From Betaproteobacteria bacterium Ga0077523 (lineage in GTDB: Bacteria > Pseudomonadota > Gammaproteobacteria > Burkholderiales > Ga0077523): a stretch of 64,000 nt of DNA. The stretch lies in assembly GCA_001464695.1 (NCBI GenBank), contig LNDQ01000115.1, positions 1 through 64,000 on the forward strand, read 5' to 3'. The notes below the pieces were generated by a model. That model was not told the origin of the DNA and ran no database searches. It was given only the letters and a program-made list of their open reading frames with translations. Both the position numbers and the translations under genes were made by a program. Position 1 is the stretch's first letter; each line of letters begins with the position of its first letter. Positions 52,418 to 63,299 of the stretch are shown piece after piece.

Positions 52418-53251
52418 TCACGCTGTTACCCAAGTGCGCCAAGCGATCCACAGTTTGCGCAGCGGCGTGAGCGTCACCCGCTCGTTCATCACACGCCGGC
52501 CTTCGGTGGCGATCTCGTCCAGCAGCCGCTCGTAGATGGCACCCATCACGAGACCGGCCCGTTGCGCCTTGCGGTCTTCCTTCGGCAACAGCGCCCAGGC
52601 CTTCGTGTAGTAGCCGCGGGCGCGCTCGATCTGTTCCGTCAGCAGTGCCTCGAGCGCATCGGTTTCGCGAAACAGGATGATGTCGTCCACCGCGACACCG
52701 TGGCGCGCCATTTCGTCGAGCGGCAGGTAGATGCGGTTGCGGCGCGCATCCTCGCCGACGTCGCGCACGATGTTGGTGAGCTGGAGGGCCAGGCCGAGGT
52801 TGCGAGCGTAGTCGAGTGTCGCCGGGTTGCGATACCCGAAGATCTGCGCCGACAGCAGACCGACCACGCCGGCCACGCGGTAGCAATACACTTCGAGCGT
52901 GGCGAAGTCGGGGTAGCGGTTGTAGTCGAGATCCATCTGCATGCCGTCGATGATCTCGAGGAAACGTTCGAGCGGCAGGTTGAGGCTGCGCACGATCGGC
53001 TGCAGGGCCCGGGCGACCGGATGCTGCGGATCGCCGGAGAACACCGCGGCGATTTCCGCACGCCACCAGTCGAGGCGCTGGCGTGCGACGATCGGATCGC
53101 TGGTCTCGTCGACGGTGTCGTCCACCTCGCGACAGAACGCGTAGAGCGCGGTGATCGCGCGTCGCCGATCGGGCGGCAGGAACAGGAAGCTGTAGTAGAA
53201 GCTCGAGCCGCTTTGCGCGGCCTTGCGCTGGCAATATTCGTCGGGCGTCAT
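52418..53251 (-). CDS. hpnD: Presqualene diphosphate synthase HpnD
   Basis: A 277-aa squalene/phytoene synthase-family protein; HpnD condenses two farnesyl diphosphates to presqualene diphosphate. The two Asp-rich motifs are REVDDTVDE and RDVGEDARRNRIYLP. SGSSFYYSFLFLPPDRR at the N-terminus is typical of HpnD. It follows hpnC after 76 bp. The downstream hpnE is also present, completing the three-step route to squalene. No squalene-hopene cyclase gene is in the window. Confidence 0.93.
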   Translation of the reverse strand: MTPDEYCQRKAAQSGSSFYYSFLFLPPDRRRAITALYAFCREVDDTVDETSDPIVARQRLDWWRAEIAAVFSGDPQHPVARALQPIVRSLNLPLERFLEIIDGMQMDLDYNRYPDFATLEVYCYRVAGVVGLLSAQIFGYRNPATLDYARNLGLALQLTNIVRDVGEDARRNRIYLPLDEMARHGVAVDDIILFRETDALEALLTEQIERARGYYTKAWALLPKEDRKAQRAGLVMGAIYERLLDEIATEGRRVMNERVTLTPLRKLWIAWRTWVTA

Positions 53252-53265
53252 GGCTCAGCCTTCGC

Positions 53266-53331
53266 CGGGCCGCCCCAAGAAGGCTGGCCCCCTGGGGGGA
53301 GGGGCCGCAGGCCCGTCGGGGGGGATGTCAT
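53266..53331. repeat. GC-rich intergenic repeat between hpnC and hpnD
   Basis: A repeat-like segment with GGCCCCCTGGGGGG and a following GGGGCCGCAGGCCCG, a form different from the other palindromes here. It could fold into a short hairpin between hpnC and hpnD. Confidence 0.45.
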
Positions 53332-54137
53332 CTCACTAGTGCGCGCACGAGCATGAGGGGCCAGTCCGGCGCGCTCAGCACCGGGCGACGCCGGAAGACG
53401 TCGCCGTCGATGCGCGCGAGTTTTTCGAGAATGCGCTCGCCGCCCGAGACGATCAGGCGCAGTTCTAGGCCGAACCGGCCTTTCAGCACGCGGCCGAGCG
53501 GTGCGCCGGCGAGCAGCATCTCGCGAGCTCGCGCGATCTGGGTGTGGATGAATTCGCGCCACGGTCCGCCGACATCGCCCTCGGCGATGCGCGACTCTGC
53601 GATGCCGAAACGGGTCATGTCGTCCTGGGGCAGATAGATACGGTTCTTGCGGTAGTCGATCGCGATGTCCTGCAGGAAGTTGATGAGCTGCAGGCTGCTG
53701 CAGATTCGATCCGAGTACTCGAGACTGCGTTCGGCGATCTCCCCCTCGAGATGCAGCAACAGCCGGCCGACGGGATTCGCCGAGCGCCGGCAGTAGTCCA
53801 TGACATCCGCGAATGTGGCGTAGCGCGTGGTCGTGACGTCCTGCGTGAACGCGTCCAGCAGATCGCGGAAGAGCTGGATCGGCAGACGGTGGGTCCGGAT
53901 GGTCGCGGCTACCCCGCGATACAACTCCAGGTGGGGCGCTTCGCCGCGGGCGATGCGATCGAGGTCGGCATTGCGCTCGGCGAGGGCAGCGAGGCGTTCC
54001 TGCGCCGAACTGTCGCCTTCGTCGGCGATGTCGTCGGCTTCTCGGGCGAACCGGTAGATCCATGTCACCGGTTCGCGCAGCCGGGCCGGCAGGATGATCG
54101 AAGCGACCGGAAAGTTCTCGTAGTGGCCGACACCCAT
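53328..54137 (-). CDS. hpnC: Squalene synthase-like HpnC
   Basis: A 269-aa HpnC, the hydroxysqualene synthase-type partner in squalene formation. The two Asp-rich motifs are READDIADE and LQDIAIDYRKNRIYLP; the N-terminus reads HYENFPVASIILPARLR, diagnostic of HpnC. It is the first gene of the hpnC-D-E operon. It converts presqualene diphosphate from HpnD to hydroxysqualene, which HpnE reduces. Confidence 0.93.
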   Translation of the reverse strand: MGVGHYENFPVASIILPARLREPVTWIYRFAREADDIADEGDSSAQERLAALAERNADLDRIARGEAPHLELYRGVAATIRTHRLPIQLFRDLLDAFTQDVTTTRYATFADVMDYCRRSANPVGRLLLHLEGEIAERSLEYSDRICSSLQLINFLQDIAIDYRKNRIYLPQDDMTRFGIAESRIAEGDVGGPWREFIHTQIARAREMLLAGAPLGRVLKGRFGLELRLIVSGGERILEKLARIDGDVFRRRPVLSAPDWPLMLVRALVR

Positions 54138-54228
54138 GGGAACGGCGCCCGACCCGGAAAGATGTTGTGGTTCAGAAGGTTGAAAGCGCCGGGCGAGGCT
54201 GCCGGGTGCGGGGGCGGGTGGAGTGTAC

Positions 54229-54234
54229 TAGAAT
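54229..54234 (+). promoter_or_regulatory. Candidate -10 box for tRNA-Leu
   Basis: TAGAAT about 10 bp before the tRNA 5' end. The -35 region is poor. The same hexamer occurs before alr and etfB. Confidence 0.4.
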
Positions 54235-54243
54235 GCGCTCAGC

Positions 54244-54328
54244 GCGAAAGTGGCGGAATTGGCAGACGCACTGGATTTAGGTTCCAGCGCCGCAAGGCTT
54301 GGGGGTTCGAGTCCCCCCTTTCGCACCA
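54244..54328 (+). tRNA. tRNA-Leu (anticodon TAG)
   Basis: 85-base class II tRNA with a 7-bp acceptor stem GCGAAAG/CTTTCGC, TAG anticodon at 54278-54280 in the loop TTTAGGT, a long variable arm, the T-arm GGTTCGAGTCC, and an encoded CCA. It reads CUN leucine codons. It lies upstream of tig. Confidence 0.97.
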
Positions 54329-54441
54329 GAGACTCCGGCCGGCGGCTTCAAACCGCTGCTTCCTTTCAGCACCGCTCTCTCGAACCCCACTCGAGCCGAT
54401 CGTTGCGCCCGGGCTGCAGGTGCCCGCCGGGGTCTCTGGTG
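54324..54441. repeat. Inverted repeat linking tRNA-Leu 3' end and tig leader
   Basis: CACCAGAGAC (54324-54333), which includes the encoded CCA, is exactly complementary to GTCTCTGGTG (54432-54441); inner CCGGCGG (54339-54345) and CCGCCGG (54424-54430) extend the pairing with small gaps. The spacer is about 78 bases. Confidence 0.6.
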
Positions 54442-54474
54442 CGTGTAACCCATCGATCCGAAAGAGTCCGCCGT

Positions 54475-55782
54475 ATGCAAGCCAGCCTGGAAACCTTGAG
54501 CACCCTGGAACGCCGCCTGAAGGTGGCCGTTCCGGTGAATCAGATCAACAACGAAGTCGAGAACCGCCTGAAGCGCTTGCAGCGCACCGTCAAGCTGCAT
54601 GGCTTCCGCCCCGGCAAGGTGCCGATGAAGGTGGTGGTGCAGCAGTTCGGCCCGCAGGTCCGCCAGGAGGTCCTGGGCGACACGGTCGAACGGACGTTCG
54701 GCGAGGCGGTCCGCGAAAAGAACCTGCGGGTTGCCGGCTATCCCCGCATCGAGGCCCAGCCCGGCGCCGAAGCGGCGGCTGACTTCGAGTTCACCGCCAC
54801 CTTCGAGATCTTCCCCGAAGTGAAGATCGGCGATCTCGCCGCGACGACCATCGAACGTCCGGCCGTCAGCGTCGACGAACCCGAGGTGGACCGGACCATC
54901 GAGGTGCTGCGCAAGCAGCGCGTGAGCTACGCGGACGTGGATCGCGCCGCGGCCGCGGGCGACGTCGTCGTGATCGACTACAAGGGCACCATCGACGGCG
55001 AGCCCTTCGACGGCGGCGCGGCCGAGGCCCAGAGCATCGTCCTGGGTGAGGGCCGGTTGCTGGCCGATTTCGAGGCCGCTCTGATCGGCATGAGTGCCGG
55101 CGCCACCAAGTCGTTTGAACTCACTTTTCCCGCGGACTATCATGGGGCGGAAGTCGCTGGAAAGAAGGCCGTCTTCGAAGTCACCCTGCACAAGGTCCAG
55201 GAGCAGAAACTGCCCCCCGTCGATGCGGAGTTCGCCAGAAGCCTGGGCGTGGAGGACGGCGATCTCGCCCGGATGCGAACCGACGTGCGGGCCAACCTGG
55301 AGCGCGAGGTGAAGCGCCGGGTTCAGGCGCGAGTCAAGGATCAGGCGCTGAAGTCGTTACTGGACTCTGCGACCCTGGAAACACCCAAGGCGCTGGTCGA
55401 CATGGAGATCGAGCGCCTCATGGCGCAGATGGCGGAAAACCTTCGCGGCCGTGGCATGAAGCCCGAACAGATTAACATGCCGCGCGACGCTTTCGAGCCC
55501 GAGGCGAAGCGCCGTGTCAGCATCGGTCTGGTATTGAACGAGCTGGTCAAGCAGAACGACATCAAGGCGCAGCCCGATCAGGTGAAGGCGATGATCGAGG
55601 ACTATGCCGAGAGCTACGAGCATCCGGACGAGGTGGTGCGCTGGTACTACCAGTCCGCCGATCGCGTCCGGGAAGTCGAGGCCGTCGTGCTGGAAAACAA
55701 CGTAGTCGAGTGGGTGCTGCAGCACGCCAAGGTGGTGGACAAGCCCGCCGCCTTCGAGGAACTCATGGGGAACGCACAATGA
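54475..55782 (+). CDS. tig: Trigger factor
   Basis: A 435-aa ribosome-associated chaperone and prolyl isomerase. The ribosome-binding signature GFRPGKVP is in the N-terminal domain, the FKBP-like domain begins [20 protein letters not shown], and the C-terminal helical domain is complete. The ATG at 54475 is used; a longer frame upstream crosses the tRNA-Leu gene and is not coding. The stop overlaps the clpP start by four bases, a common arrangement in proteobacteria. Confidence 0.96.
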   Translation: MQASLETLSTLERRLKVAVPVNQINNEVENRLKRLQRTVKLHGFRPGKVPMKVVVQQFGPQVRQEVLGDTVERTFGEAVREKNLRVAGYPRIEAQPGAEAAADFEFTATFEIFPEVKIGDLAATTIERPAVSVDEPEVDRTIEVLRKQRVSYADVDRAAAAGDVVVIDYKGTIDGEPFDGGAAEAQSIVLGEGRLLADFEAALIGMSAGATKSFELTFPADYHGAEVAGKKAVFEVTLHKVQEQKLPPVDAEFARSLGVEDGDLARMRTDVRANLEREVKRRVQARVKDQALKSLLDSATLETPKALVDMEIERLMAQMAENLRGRGMKPEQINMPRDAFEPEAKRRVSIGLVLNELVKQNDIKAQPDQVKAMIEDYAESYEHPDEVVRWYYQSADRVREVEAVVLENNVVEWVLQHAKVVDKPAAFEELMGNAQ

Positions 55783-56435
55783 ACTGGGGCAAGTCGATGA
55801 ACGCCGATCCGCAGGGCGGCTCCGCGCCGTGGGACCCGCAGGCGCTCGGCCTGATCCCGATGGTGATCGAGCAGAGCGGCCGCGGAGAGCGCGCCTATGA
55901 CATCTACTCGCGCCTGCTGAAGGAGCGCGTGGTGTTCCTGGTGGGCCCGGTGAACGACGTGACCGCCAACCTGATCGTGGCGCAGTTGCTGTTCCTCGAG
56001 TCGGAGAATCCCGACAAGGACATCTTCTTCTACATCAACTCGCCCGGCGGGTCGGTATCGGCGGGCCTCGCGATCTACGACACCATGCAGTTCGTGAAGC
56101 CGGACGTCTCCACGCTCTGTATCGGCCAGGCCGCCAGCATGGGGGCCTTCCTGCTCGCCGCGGGTGCCAAGGGCAAGCGCTTCGTGCTGCCCAACTCCAG
56201 GGTGATGATTCACCAGCCCATGGGCGGCTTCCAGGGCCAGGCTTCGGACATCGAGATCCACGCACGCGAGATCCTGTACCTGCGCGAGCGCCTCAATTCG
56301 CTGATGGCGAAGCATACTGGCCAGGATATTGCAACGATCGAGAAGGACACCGATCGCGACAACTTCCTGAGCGCGGACGATTCGGTCAAGTACGGCCTGG
56401 TGGACAAGGTGCTGGCCAACCGGGCGGATGTTTGA
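55779..56435 (+). CDS. clpP: ATP-dependent Clp protease proteolytic subunit
   Basis: A 218-aa ClpP serine peptidase. The catalytic triad is Ser in [12 protein letters not shown], His in MIHQPMGG and Asp in DTDRDNFLS. The oxyanion-region [11 protein letters not shown] is intact. ClpP forms the barrel that pairs with ClpX, encoded next. The ATG at 55779 overlaps the tig stop; a Met six codons later is a second possible start. Confidence 0.96.
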   Translation: MNWGKSMNADPQGGSAPWDPQALGLIPMVIEQSGRGERAYDIYSRLLKERVVFLVGPVNDVTANLIVAQLLFLESENPDKDIFFYINSPGGSVSAGLAIYDTMQFVKPDVSTLCIGQAASMGAFLLAAGAKGKRFVLPNSRVMIHQPMGGFQGQASDIEIHAREILYLRERLNSLMAKHTGQDIATIEKDTDRDNFLSADDSVKYGLVDKVLANRADV

Positions 56436-56538
56436 GGCAATGGTGGGAACGGTACGGCGGTTCGGCGTTCTGAAGCAGTGTCGCTGTGTTGCGGTTCGTA
56501 AGGTTGCAGTGATCTAGCGCGGGAGCAAGAGGCCCACG

Positions 56539-57804
56539 ATGTCGGAAAAGTCTGCCGGAGAAAAACTCCTCTACTGCTCGTTCTGCGGCAAGAGCCAGCA
56601 CGAGGTGCGCAAGCTGATCGCCGGCCCGTCGGTGTTCATCTGCGACGAGTGCATCGAGCTCTGCAACGACATCATCCGCGAGGAAACGCATGGCGACACC
56701 GCGACCAAAGGTGCGAAGTCCGACCTGCCGGTGCCTACCGAGATCCGCGGCATCCTCGACCAGTACGTCATCGGCCAGGACCAGGCCAAGAAGATCCTGT
56801 CCGTGGCCGTCTACAACCACTACAAGCGGCTGAAGACGCTGTCCAAGAAGGACGACGTCGAGCTCGCCAAGAGCAACATCCTGCTGGTGGGGCCGACCGG
56901 CTCGGGCAAGACGCTGCTCGCCCAGACTCTCGCGCGCCTGCTCAACGTCCCCTTCGTGATGGCGGACGCCACCACGCTGACCGAAGCCGGTTATGTGGGC
57001 GAAGACGTCGAGAACATCATCCAGAAGCTGCTGCAGAAGTGCGACTACGACGTCGACAAGGCCCAGCGCGGCATCGTCTACATCGACGAGATCGACAAGA
57101 TCTCGCGCAAGTCGGACAACCCGTCGATCACGCGCGATGTGTCGGGCGAGGGCGTCCAGCAGGCACTGCTCAAGCTGATCGAGGGCACGATCGCCTCGGT
57201 GCCGCCGCAGGGCGGTCGCAAGCACCCGAACCAGGAGTTCGTGCAGGTCGACACCACCAACATCCTGTTCATCTGTGGCGGGGCCTTCGACGGCCTCGAC
57301 AAGGTGATCCGCGCCCGGTCCGAGAAGGGCGGGATCGGTTTCGGCGCCCAGGTGAAAAGTCGCGACAACCGCAAGGACATCGGTGCGGTGCTGCGCGAAG
57401 TCGAACCCGAAGATCTCATCAAGTACGGCCTCATCCCCGAGTTCGTGGGGCGCCTGCCGGTGGTGGCCACCCTCGAAGAACTGGACGAGAAGGCACTCAT
57501 CCAGATCCTGACCGAGCCGAAGAACGCGCTCATCAAGCAGTATCAGAAGATGTTCGCGATGGAAGGCGTCGAGCTCGAGATCCGCGAGGATGCGCTGAAG
57601 GCGATTTCCACCAAGGCCCTGCATCGCAAGACCGGCGCGCGCGGGCTGCGCTCCATCCTGGAACACGTGCTCCTCGACACGATGTTCGACCTGCCTTCCA
57701 TGAAGAACGTGGAGAAGGTCGTGATCGACGAGGGCTCCATCACCGGCGACATCAAGCCGCTGCTGATCTACTCCGATCAGCCCAGAGTCGCAGGATCGGC
57801 ATGA
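56539..57804 (+). CDS. clpX: ATP-dependent Clp protease ATP-binding subunit ClpX
   Basis: A 421-aa AAA+ unfoldase. The N-terminal zinc domain has CSFCGKSQ and CDECIELC; Walker A is GPTGSGKT, Walker [10 protein letters not shown], and the ClpP-contact IGF loop is GGIGFGAQV. It recognises and unfolds substrates for ClpP. A 103-bp gap follows clpP; GGAGC lies upstream of the ATG. Standard length (E. coli 424). Confidence 0.97.
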   Translation: MSEKSAGEKLLYCSFCGKSQHEVRKLIAGPSVFICDECIELCNDIIREETHGDTATKGAKSDLPVPTEIRGILDQYVIGQDQAKKILSVAVYNHYKRLKTLSKKDDVELAKSNILLVGPTGSGKTLLAQTLARLLNVPFVMADATTLTEAGYVGEDVENIIQKLLQKCDYDVDKAQRGIVYIDEIDKISRKSDNPSITRDVSGEGVQQALLKLIEGTIASVPPQGGRKHPNQEFVQVDTTNILFICGGAFDGLDKVIRARSEKGGIGFGAQVKSRDNRKDIGAVLREVEPEDLIKYGLIPEFVGRLPVVATLEELDEKALIQILTEPKNALIKQYQKMFAMEGVELEIREDALKAISTKALHRKTGARGLRSILEHVLLDTMFDLPSMKNVEKVVIDEGSITGDIKPLLIYSDQPRVAGSA

Positions 57805-57855
57805 ATCTGCGACCGGGTGGCAGCCACCGCCCGGTCGGCACTGCCGGGCAAGCGA

Positions 57856-57888
57856 AACCCGCCGAAAGCCCCTGGGGCCCGGCGGGTT
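57856..57888 (+). terminator. Hairpin after clpX
   Basis: Stem AACCCGCCG (57856-57864) / CGGCGGGTT (57880-57888) with an inner GCCCC/GGGGC stem. It has no U-run, so it may be a weak or Rho-assisted terminator, or it may stabilise the clpX 3' end. Confidence 0.4.
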
Positions 57889-57914
57889 GAATTCGAGGGC
57901 ATGCGCTCCAATTA
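57886..57914 (+). promoter_or_regulatory. Candidate heat-shock (sigma-32) promoter for lon
   Basis: GTTGAAT (57886-57892), 13 bp, then CTCCAATTA (57906-57914), resembling the sigma-32 boxes CTTGAAA and CCCCATNTA, about 38 bp upstream of the lon start. lon is heat-inducible in many proteobacteria. Match is partial. Confidence 0.35.
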
Positions 57915-57951
57915 GCCCGGGACAACCCATTACACGTTTCAGGTGACCTCC

Positions 57952-60375
<2,424 letters not shown>

Positions 60376-60480
60376 AGCGGCATTGCACGGTGCGCGCGAT
60401 GCGCGCCGTGCCGCGGTCGCTCAACGGTGACAATGCCGACACACTTCGCGGGCATGCGAGCACGCGCAGCGGTGTTTTCC
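60376..60480. other. Start of the 308-bp lon-HU gap
   Basis: No gene is seen in this gap. Just after lon a self-complementary GCACGGTGCGCGC/GCGCGCCGTGC region could fold but lacks a U-run. The remainder up to the promoter at 60481 shows no conserved feature. Confidence 0.5.
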
Positions 60481-60510
60481 TTGACACCGACTTTTTCAGC
60501 TTGCTATAAA
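60481..60510 (+). promoter_or_regulatory. Strong sigma-70 promoter for the HU gene
   Basis: TTGACA (60481-60486), 18-bp spacer, TATAAA (60505-60510), 11 of 12 consensus positions. The predicted transcription start is near 60517, giving a leader of about 167 bases before the HU start codon. Confidence 0.8.
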
Positions 60511-60516
60511 GCTTGG

Positions 60517-60683
60517 CGAGTTGTTCGGCACCCGAAAAGCCGCGCCAGTGCTGGGGCACAGGGCAACCGCCTGATACAGCATACGACGCAGCCCGGGCAG
60601 GTCAGCGCATCACCAGCGCGCACACAACATTCACCGTTCCCCCGGGTCGCGGACCTATCCATGAACAACGAAAGGGGATGCAC
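60517..60683 (+). promoter_or_regulatory. Long leader of the HU mRNA
   Basis: About 167 bases between the predicted transcription start and the GTG of HU. It contains CCCCCGGG-type and GC-rich segments that may fold, and ends in AAAGGGGATGCAC, the ribosome site. No known riboswitch is recognised. Confidence 0.45.
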
Positions 60684-60956
60684 GTGAACAAGTCGGAACT
60701 CATCGACGCCATCGCAAAATCGGCCGACATTTCCAAGGCGGCCGCCGGCCGCGCGCTCGACGCAACGGTGGCGTCCATCAAGACCTCGCTGCGCAAGGGC
60801 TCGATGGTGACTCTGGTCGGTTTCGGAACTTTCTACGTGGGCAAGCGTGCCGCACGCGGCGGTCGCAATCCACGTACCGGTGCATCCATCAAGATCAAGG
60901 CCGCCAAGGTGCCGAAGTTCCGGGCTGGAAAGGCGCTGAAGGATGCATTAAACTGA
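60684..60956 (+). CDS. hupB: DNA-binding protein HU
   Basis: A 90-aa HU-family nucleoid protein, the classic length. It begins [20 protein letters not shown] and contains the [18 protein letters not shown] strand-arm region that bends DNA, and ends [14 protein letters not shown] start at the GTG at 60684, since AGGGG lies seven bases upstream and HU proteins begin MNKSEL; the ATG two codons earlier would add two residues. It follows lon, as in most betaproteobacteria. Confidence 0.96.
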   Translation: MNKSELIDAIAKSADISKAAAGRALDATVASIKTSLRKGSMVTLVGFGTFYVGKRAARGGRNPRTGASIKIKAAKVPKFRAGKALKDALN

Positions 60957-61059
60957 GCGACCTGTTTTCGACGGCGGCTTGATCGACGGGTGCAGTAGGG
61001 AGGTTGGTCAGAAAATCCCTGCCGCGCCAGGGCGAGTGGCAAGCAGGAGAAGGCGTCCC

Positions 61060-61135
61060 GGGTGCTTAGCTCAGTTGGTAGAGCGTCGCCCTTACAAGGC
61101 GAATGTCGGGAGTTCGAGCCTCTCAGCACCCACCA
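61060..61135 (+). tRNA. tRNA-Val (anticodon TAC)
   Basis: 76-base tRNA with acceptor GGGTGCT/AGCACCC, anticodon stem TCGCC/GGCGA around loop CTTACAA (TAC at 61093-61095), T-arm AGTTCGAGCCT and encoded CCA. First of a tRNA pair between hupB and ppiD. Confidence 0.97.
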
Positions 61136-61158
61136 AAGTCGAGAACGGCAGCTTTCGG

Positions 61159-61235
61159 GGAGTGGTAGTTCAGTTGGTTAGAATACCGGCCTGTCACGCC
61201 GGGGGTCGCGGGTTCGAGTCCCGTCCACTCCGCCA
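61159..61235 (+). tRNA. tRNA-Asp (anticodon GTC)
   Basis: 77-base tRNA with acceptor GGAGTGG/CCACTCC, discriminator G, anticodon stem CCGGC/GCCGG around loop CTGTCAC (GTC at 61193-61195), T-arm GGGTTCGAGTCCC and encoded CCA. It is 23 bases after tRNA-Val, so both are probably co-transcribed. Confidence 0.97.
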
Positions 61236-61243
61236 AACCCGAG

Positions 61244-61268
61244 AAGGCGAACGCATGTTCGCCTTTTT
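61244..61268 (+). terminator. Rho-independent terminator after the tRNA pair
   Basis: Stem AAGGCGAAC (61244-61252), loop GCAT, stem GTTCGCCTT (61257-61265) and a run of five T. It lies eight bases after the tRNA-Asp CCA. Confidence 0.9.
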
Positions 61269-61354
61269 CGTTTCTCGTGCCTCGTGCCGGATGTCGGTCT
61301 CGAGGAACGGCCGGATGGGGCGGCCGCGTCTGGGTTGAAGAGGGTGGGATTGCC

Positions 61355-63268
61355 ATGTTCGAATGGGTCGACAAGCACAAGCGCTGGATACAGGTCATCC
61401 TCCTGATCCTGATCGTTCCGTCCTTCGCGTTCCTGGGAATCAACTACTACTTCCAGGAGAGCGGTACGGGCGGCGCGGTGGCCAAGGTGGCCGGGTCCAA
61501 GATCTCCGCGCAGGAGTTCGAGCAGGCCCTGCGCAAGCGCCAGGAAGACCTGCGCAAGATGATGGAAGGCAAGGTCGACCAGGCCGCGCTGGACAGCACC
61601 GACGTGCGCAATTCGGTCATCAACGGCCTCGTGGATCAGCGCGCGTTGCTGGCCCATGCGCTGCATGCCGGCATCACGGTCACCGATGACCAGGTGCGCA
61701 AGATCGTGATGGGCATCCCGGAGTTCCAGGACCAGGCCACGGGCAAGTTTTCGGCAGAGCGCTACGAGCGTCTGCTGCGCGAGAGCGACGGCCGGACGCC
61801 CGTCATGTTCGAATCCGAAGTCCGGCGCAGCTTGAGTCTCGCCCAGGTGCGCGACACCGTGGCGGATTCCGCGCTCGTGCCGATGACGGTTGTCGATCGC
61901 CTTGCCCGTATCCGTGAGCAGCAGCGCGAAGTGAATCAATGGCTCCTCACGCCCGAGCAGGTGCGCTCGAAGGTGAACGTCACCGACGAAGACGTGAAGG
62001 CGTACTACGAGTCGCACAAGACCGAGTTCCGCATACCCGAGCGCGTGCGCGTCGAGTATGTCCTGCTGAACCTCGAGACCGTGACGAAGGGCATCGACAT
62101 TCCTCAGCAGGAAGTCGCGAAGTGGTACGACGATCACAAGGACCAGTACGGCAAGCCGGAAGAGCGCCGCGCGAGCCACATCCTCATCACGGTCCCGAAG
62201 GATGCCAAGCCGGACGTCAAGGATGCCGCACGCAAGAAGGCCGAAGCGCTGCTCGACGAGGTGCGACGCGCGCCCAAGTCGTTCGCCGAAGTCGCCAGGA
62301 AGAACTCGCAGGATCCGGGCTCGGCCGCCAACGGCGGCGATCTCGGATTCTTCGCCCGCGGCATGATGGTGAAGCCGTTCGAGGATGCGTTGTTCGCCAT
62401 GAAGGTGGGTGAGGTCGAAGGCCCGGTGGAGACGCAGTACGGCTACCACGTGATCCGCCTCGAAGCGGTGAAGCCGGGCGAGAAGGTGCCGCTCGACAAG
62501 GTCCGCGCGGAGATCGAACTGGAGTTGAAGAAGGGCAAGGCCGGCAAGGCCTTCGCCGATGCCGCGGACACGCTGAACAACGTGGCGTACGAGCAGTTCG
62601 ACAGCCTGAAGCCGGCCGCCGAGGCGCTCAAGTTGCCGATCCAGACCAGCGACTGGATCACGCGCGATGGCGGCGGCATGCCGCTGCTGGTGAAGCCCGA
62701 ATTGCTCACCAAGATCTTTTCCGACGACGCGATCAAGAACAAGCGCAACACCAATGCCGTGGAGGTGGCACCCAACACGGTGGTGGCTGCCCGGGTGATC
62801 GATCACCGACCGGCGGACGTCCTGCCGTTCGAGGAAGTGCGCAAGGATGTCCAGCAGCAGCTCCTGGTCGAGCGGGCGACCAAGCTGGTGGAAGAGGAAG
62901 GCAAGGCCATGCTCGCCAAGCTGAAGGGCGGCGACGACAAGGCCGCGACCTGGTCGCCGCCGGTCATCGTCTCGCTGCAGAAATTGAGCGGCCTGGCACC
63001 CGAGGCGGCCCGGGACGTGTTCACTGCCGACCCTGCGGCATTGCCCGCCTACGTCGGCACGCCCGTTTCTAACGGGCGGTACGTCATCTACCGGGTGGGC
63101 AGGGTCATCGACGCGCCAGCGCCGAACGAGGAGCAGCGCAAGGCCCTGGCGCGCCAGATGGTGCAGATCACGGCCCAGCAGCAGTTCGATGCGTACCTGC
63201 AGACGGTGCGCGCGGGTGCGGGTGTCGAGATCGATCCGACGAAGGTGGAGCGCAAGGCCCAGCAGTAG
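61355..63268 (+). CDS. ppiD: Peptidyl-prolyl isomerase PpiD
   Basis: A 637-aa membrane-anchored periplasmic chaperone. A short cytoplasmic start is followed by one membrane segment (WIQVILLILIVPSFAFLGI) near res 12-30, a SurA-like N-terminal region, and a parvulin domain with RASHILITV, NGGDLGFFARGMMVKPFEDA and GYHVIRLEAV. PpiD assists outer-membrane protein folding. I start at the ATG at 61355; a longer frame upstream is not coding. Position after HU and two tRNA genes is typical of betaproteobacteria. Confidence 0.94.
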   Translation: MFEWVDKHKRWIQVILLILIVPSFAFLGINYYFQESGTGGAVAKVAGSKISAQEFEQALRKRQEDLRKMMEGKVDQAALDSTDVRNSVINGLVDQRALLAHALHAGITVTDDQVRKIVMGIPEFQDQATGKFSAERYERLLRESDGRTPVMFESEVRRSLSLAQVRDTVADSALVPMTVVDRLARIREQQREVNQWLLTPEQVRSKVNVTDEDVKAYYESHKTEFRIPERVRVEYVLLNLETVTKGIDIPQQEVAKWYDDHKDQYGKPEERRASHILITVPKDAKPDVKDAARKKAEALLDEVRRAPKSFAEVARKNSQDPGSAANGGDLGFFARGMMVKPFEDALFAMKVGEVEGPVETQYGYHVIRLEAVKPGEKVPLDKVRAEIELELKKGKAGKAFADAADTLNNVAYEQFDSLKPAAEALKLPIQTSDWITRDGGGMPLLVKPELLTKIFSDDAIKNKRNTNAVEVAPNTVVAARVIDHRPADVLPFEEVRKDVQQQLLVERATKLVEEEGKAMLAKLKGGDDKAATWSPPVIVSLQKLSGLAPEAARDVFTADPAALPAYVGTPVSNGRYVIYRVGRVIDAPAPNEEQRKALARQMVQITAQQQFDAYLQTVRAGAGVEIDPTKVERKAQQ

Positions 63269-63299
63269 CGGCGGCCCTGGCGGGCCACCGCCCGCGCCT

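Noticed and set aside
60376-60420. Intrinsic terminator after lon
   Set aside because: The self-complementary sequence has bulges and no U-run, so I do not call it.
60427-60687. Small open frame in the lon-HU gap
   Set aside because: It overlaps the promoter and ribosome site of HU and has no protein-like features.
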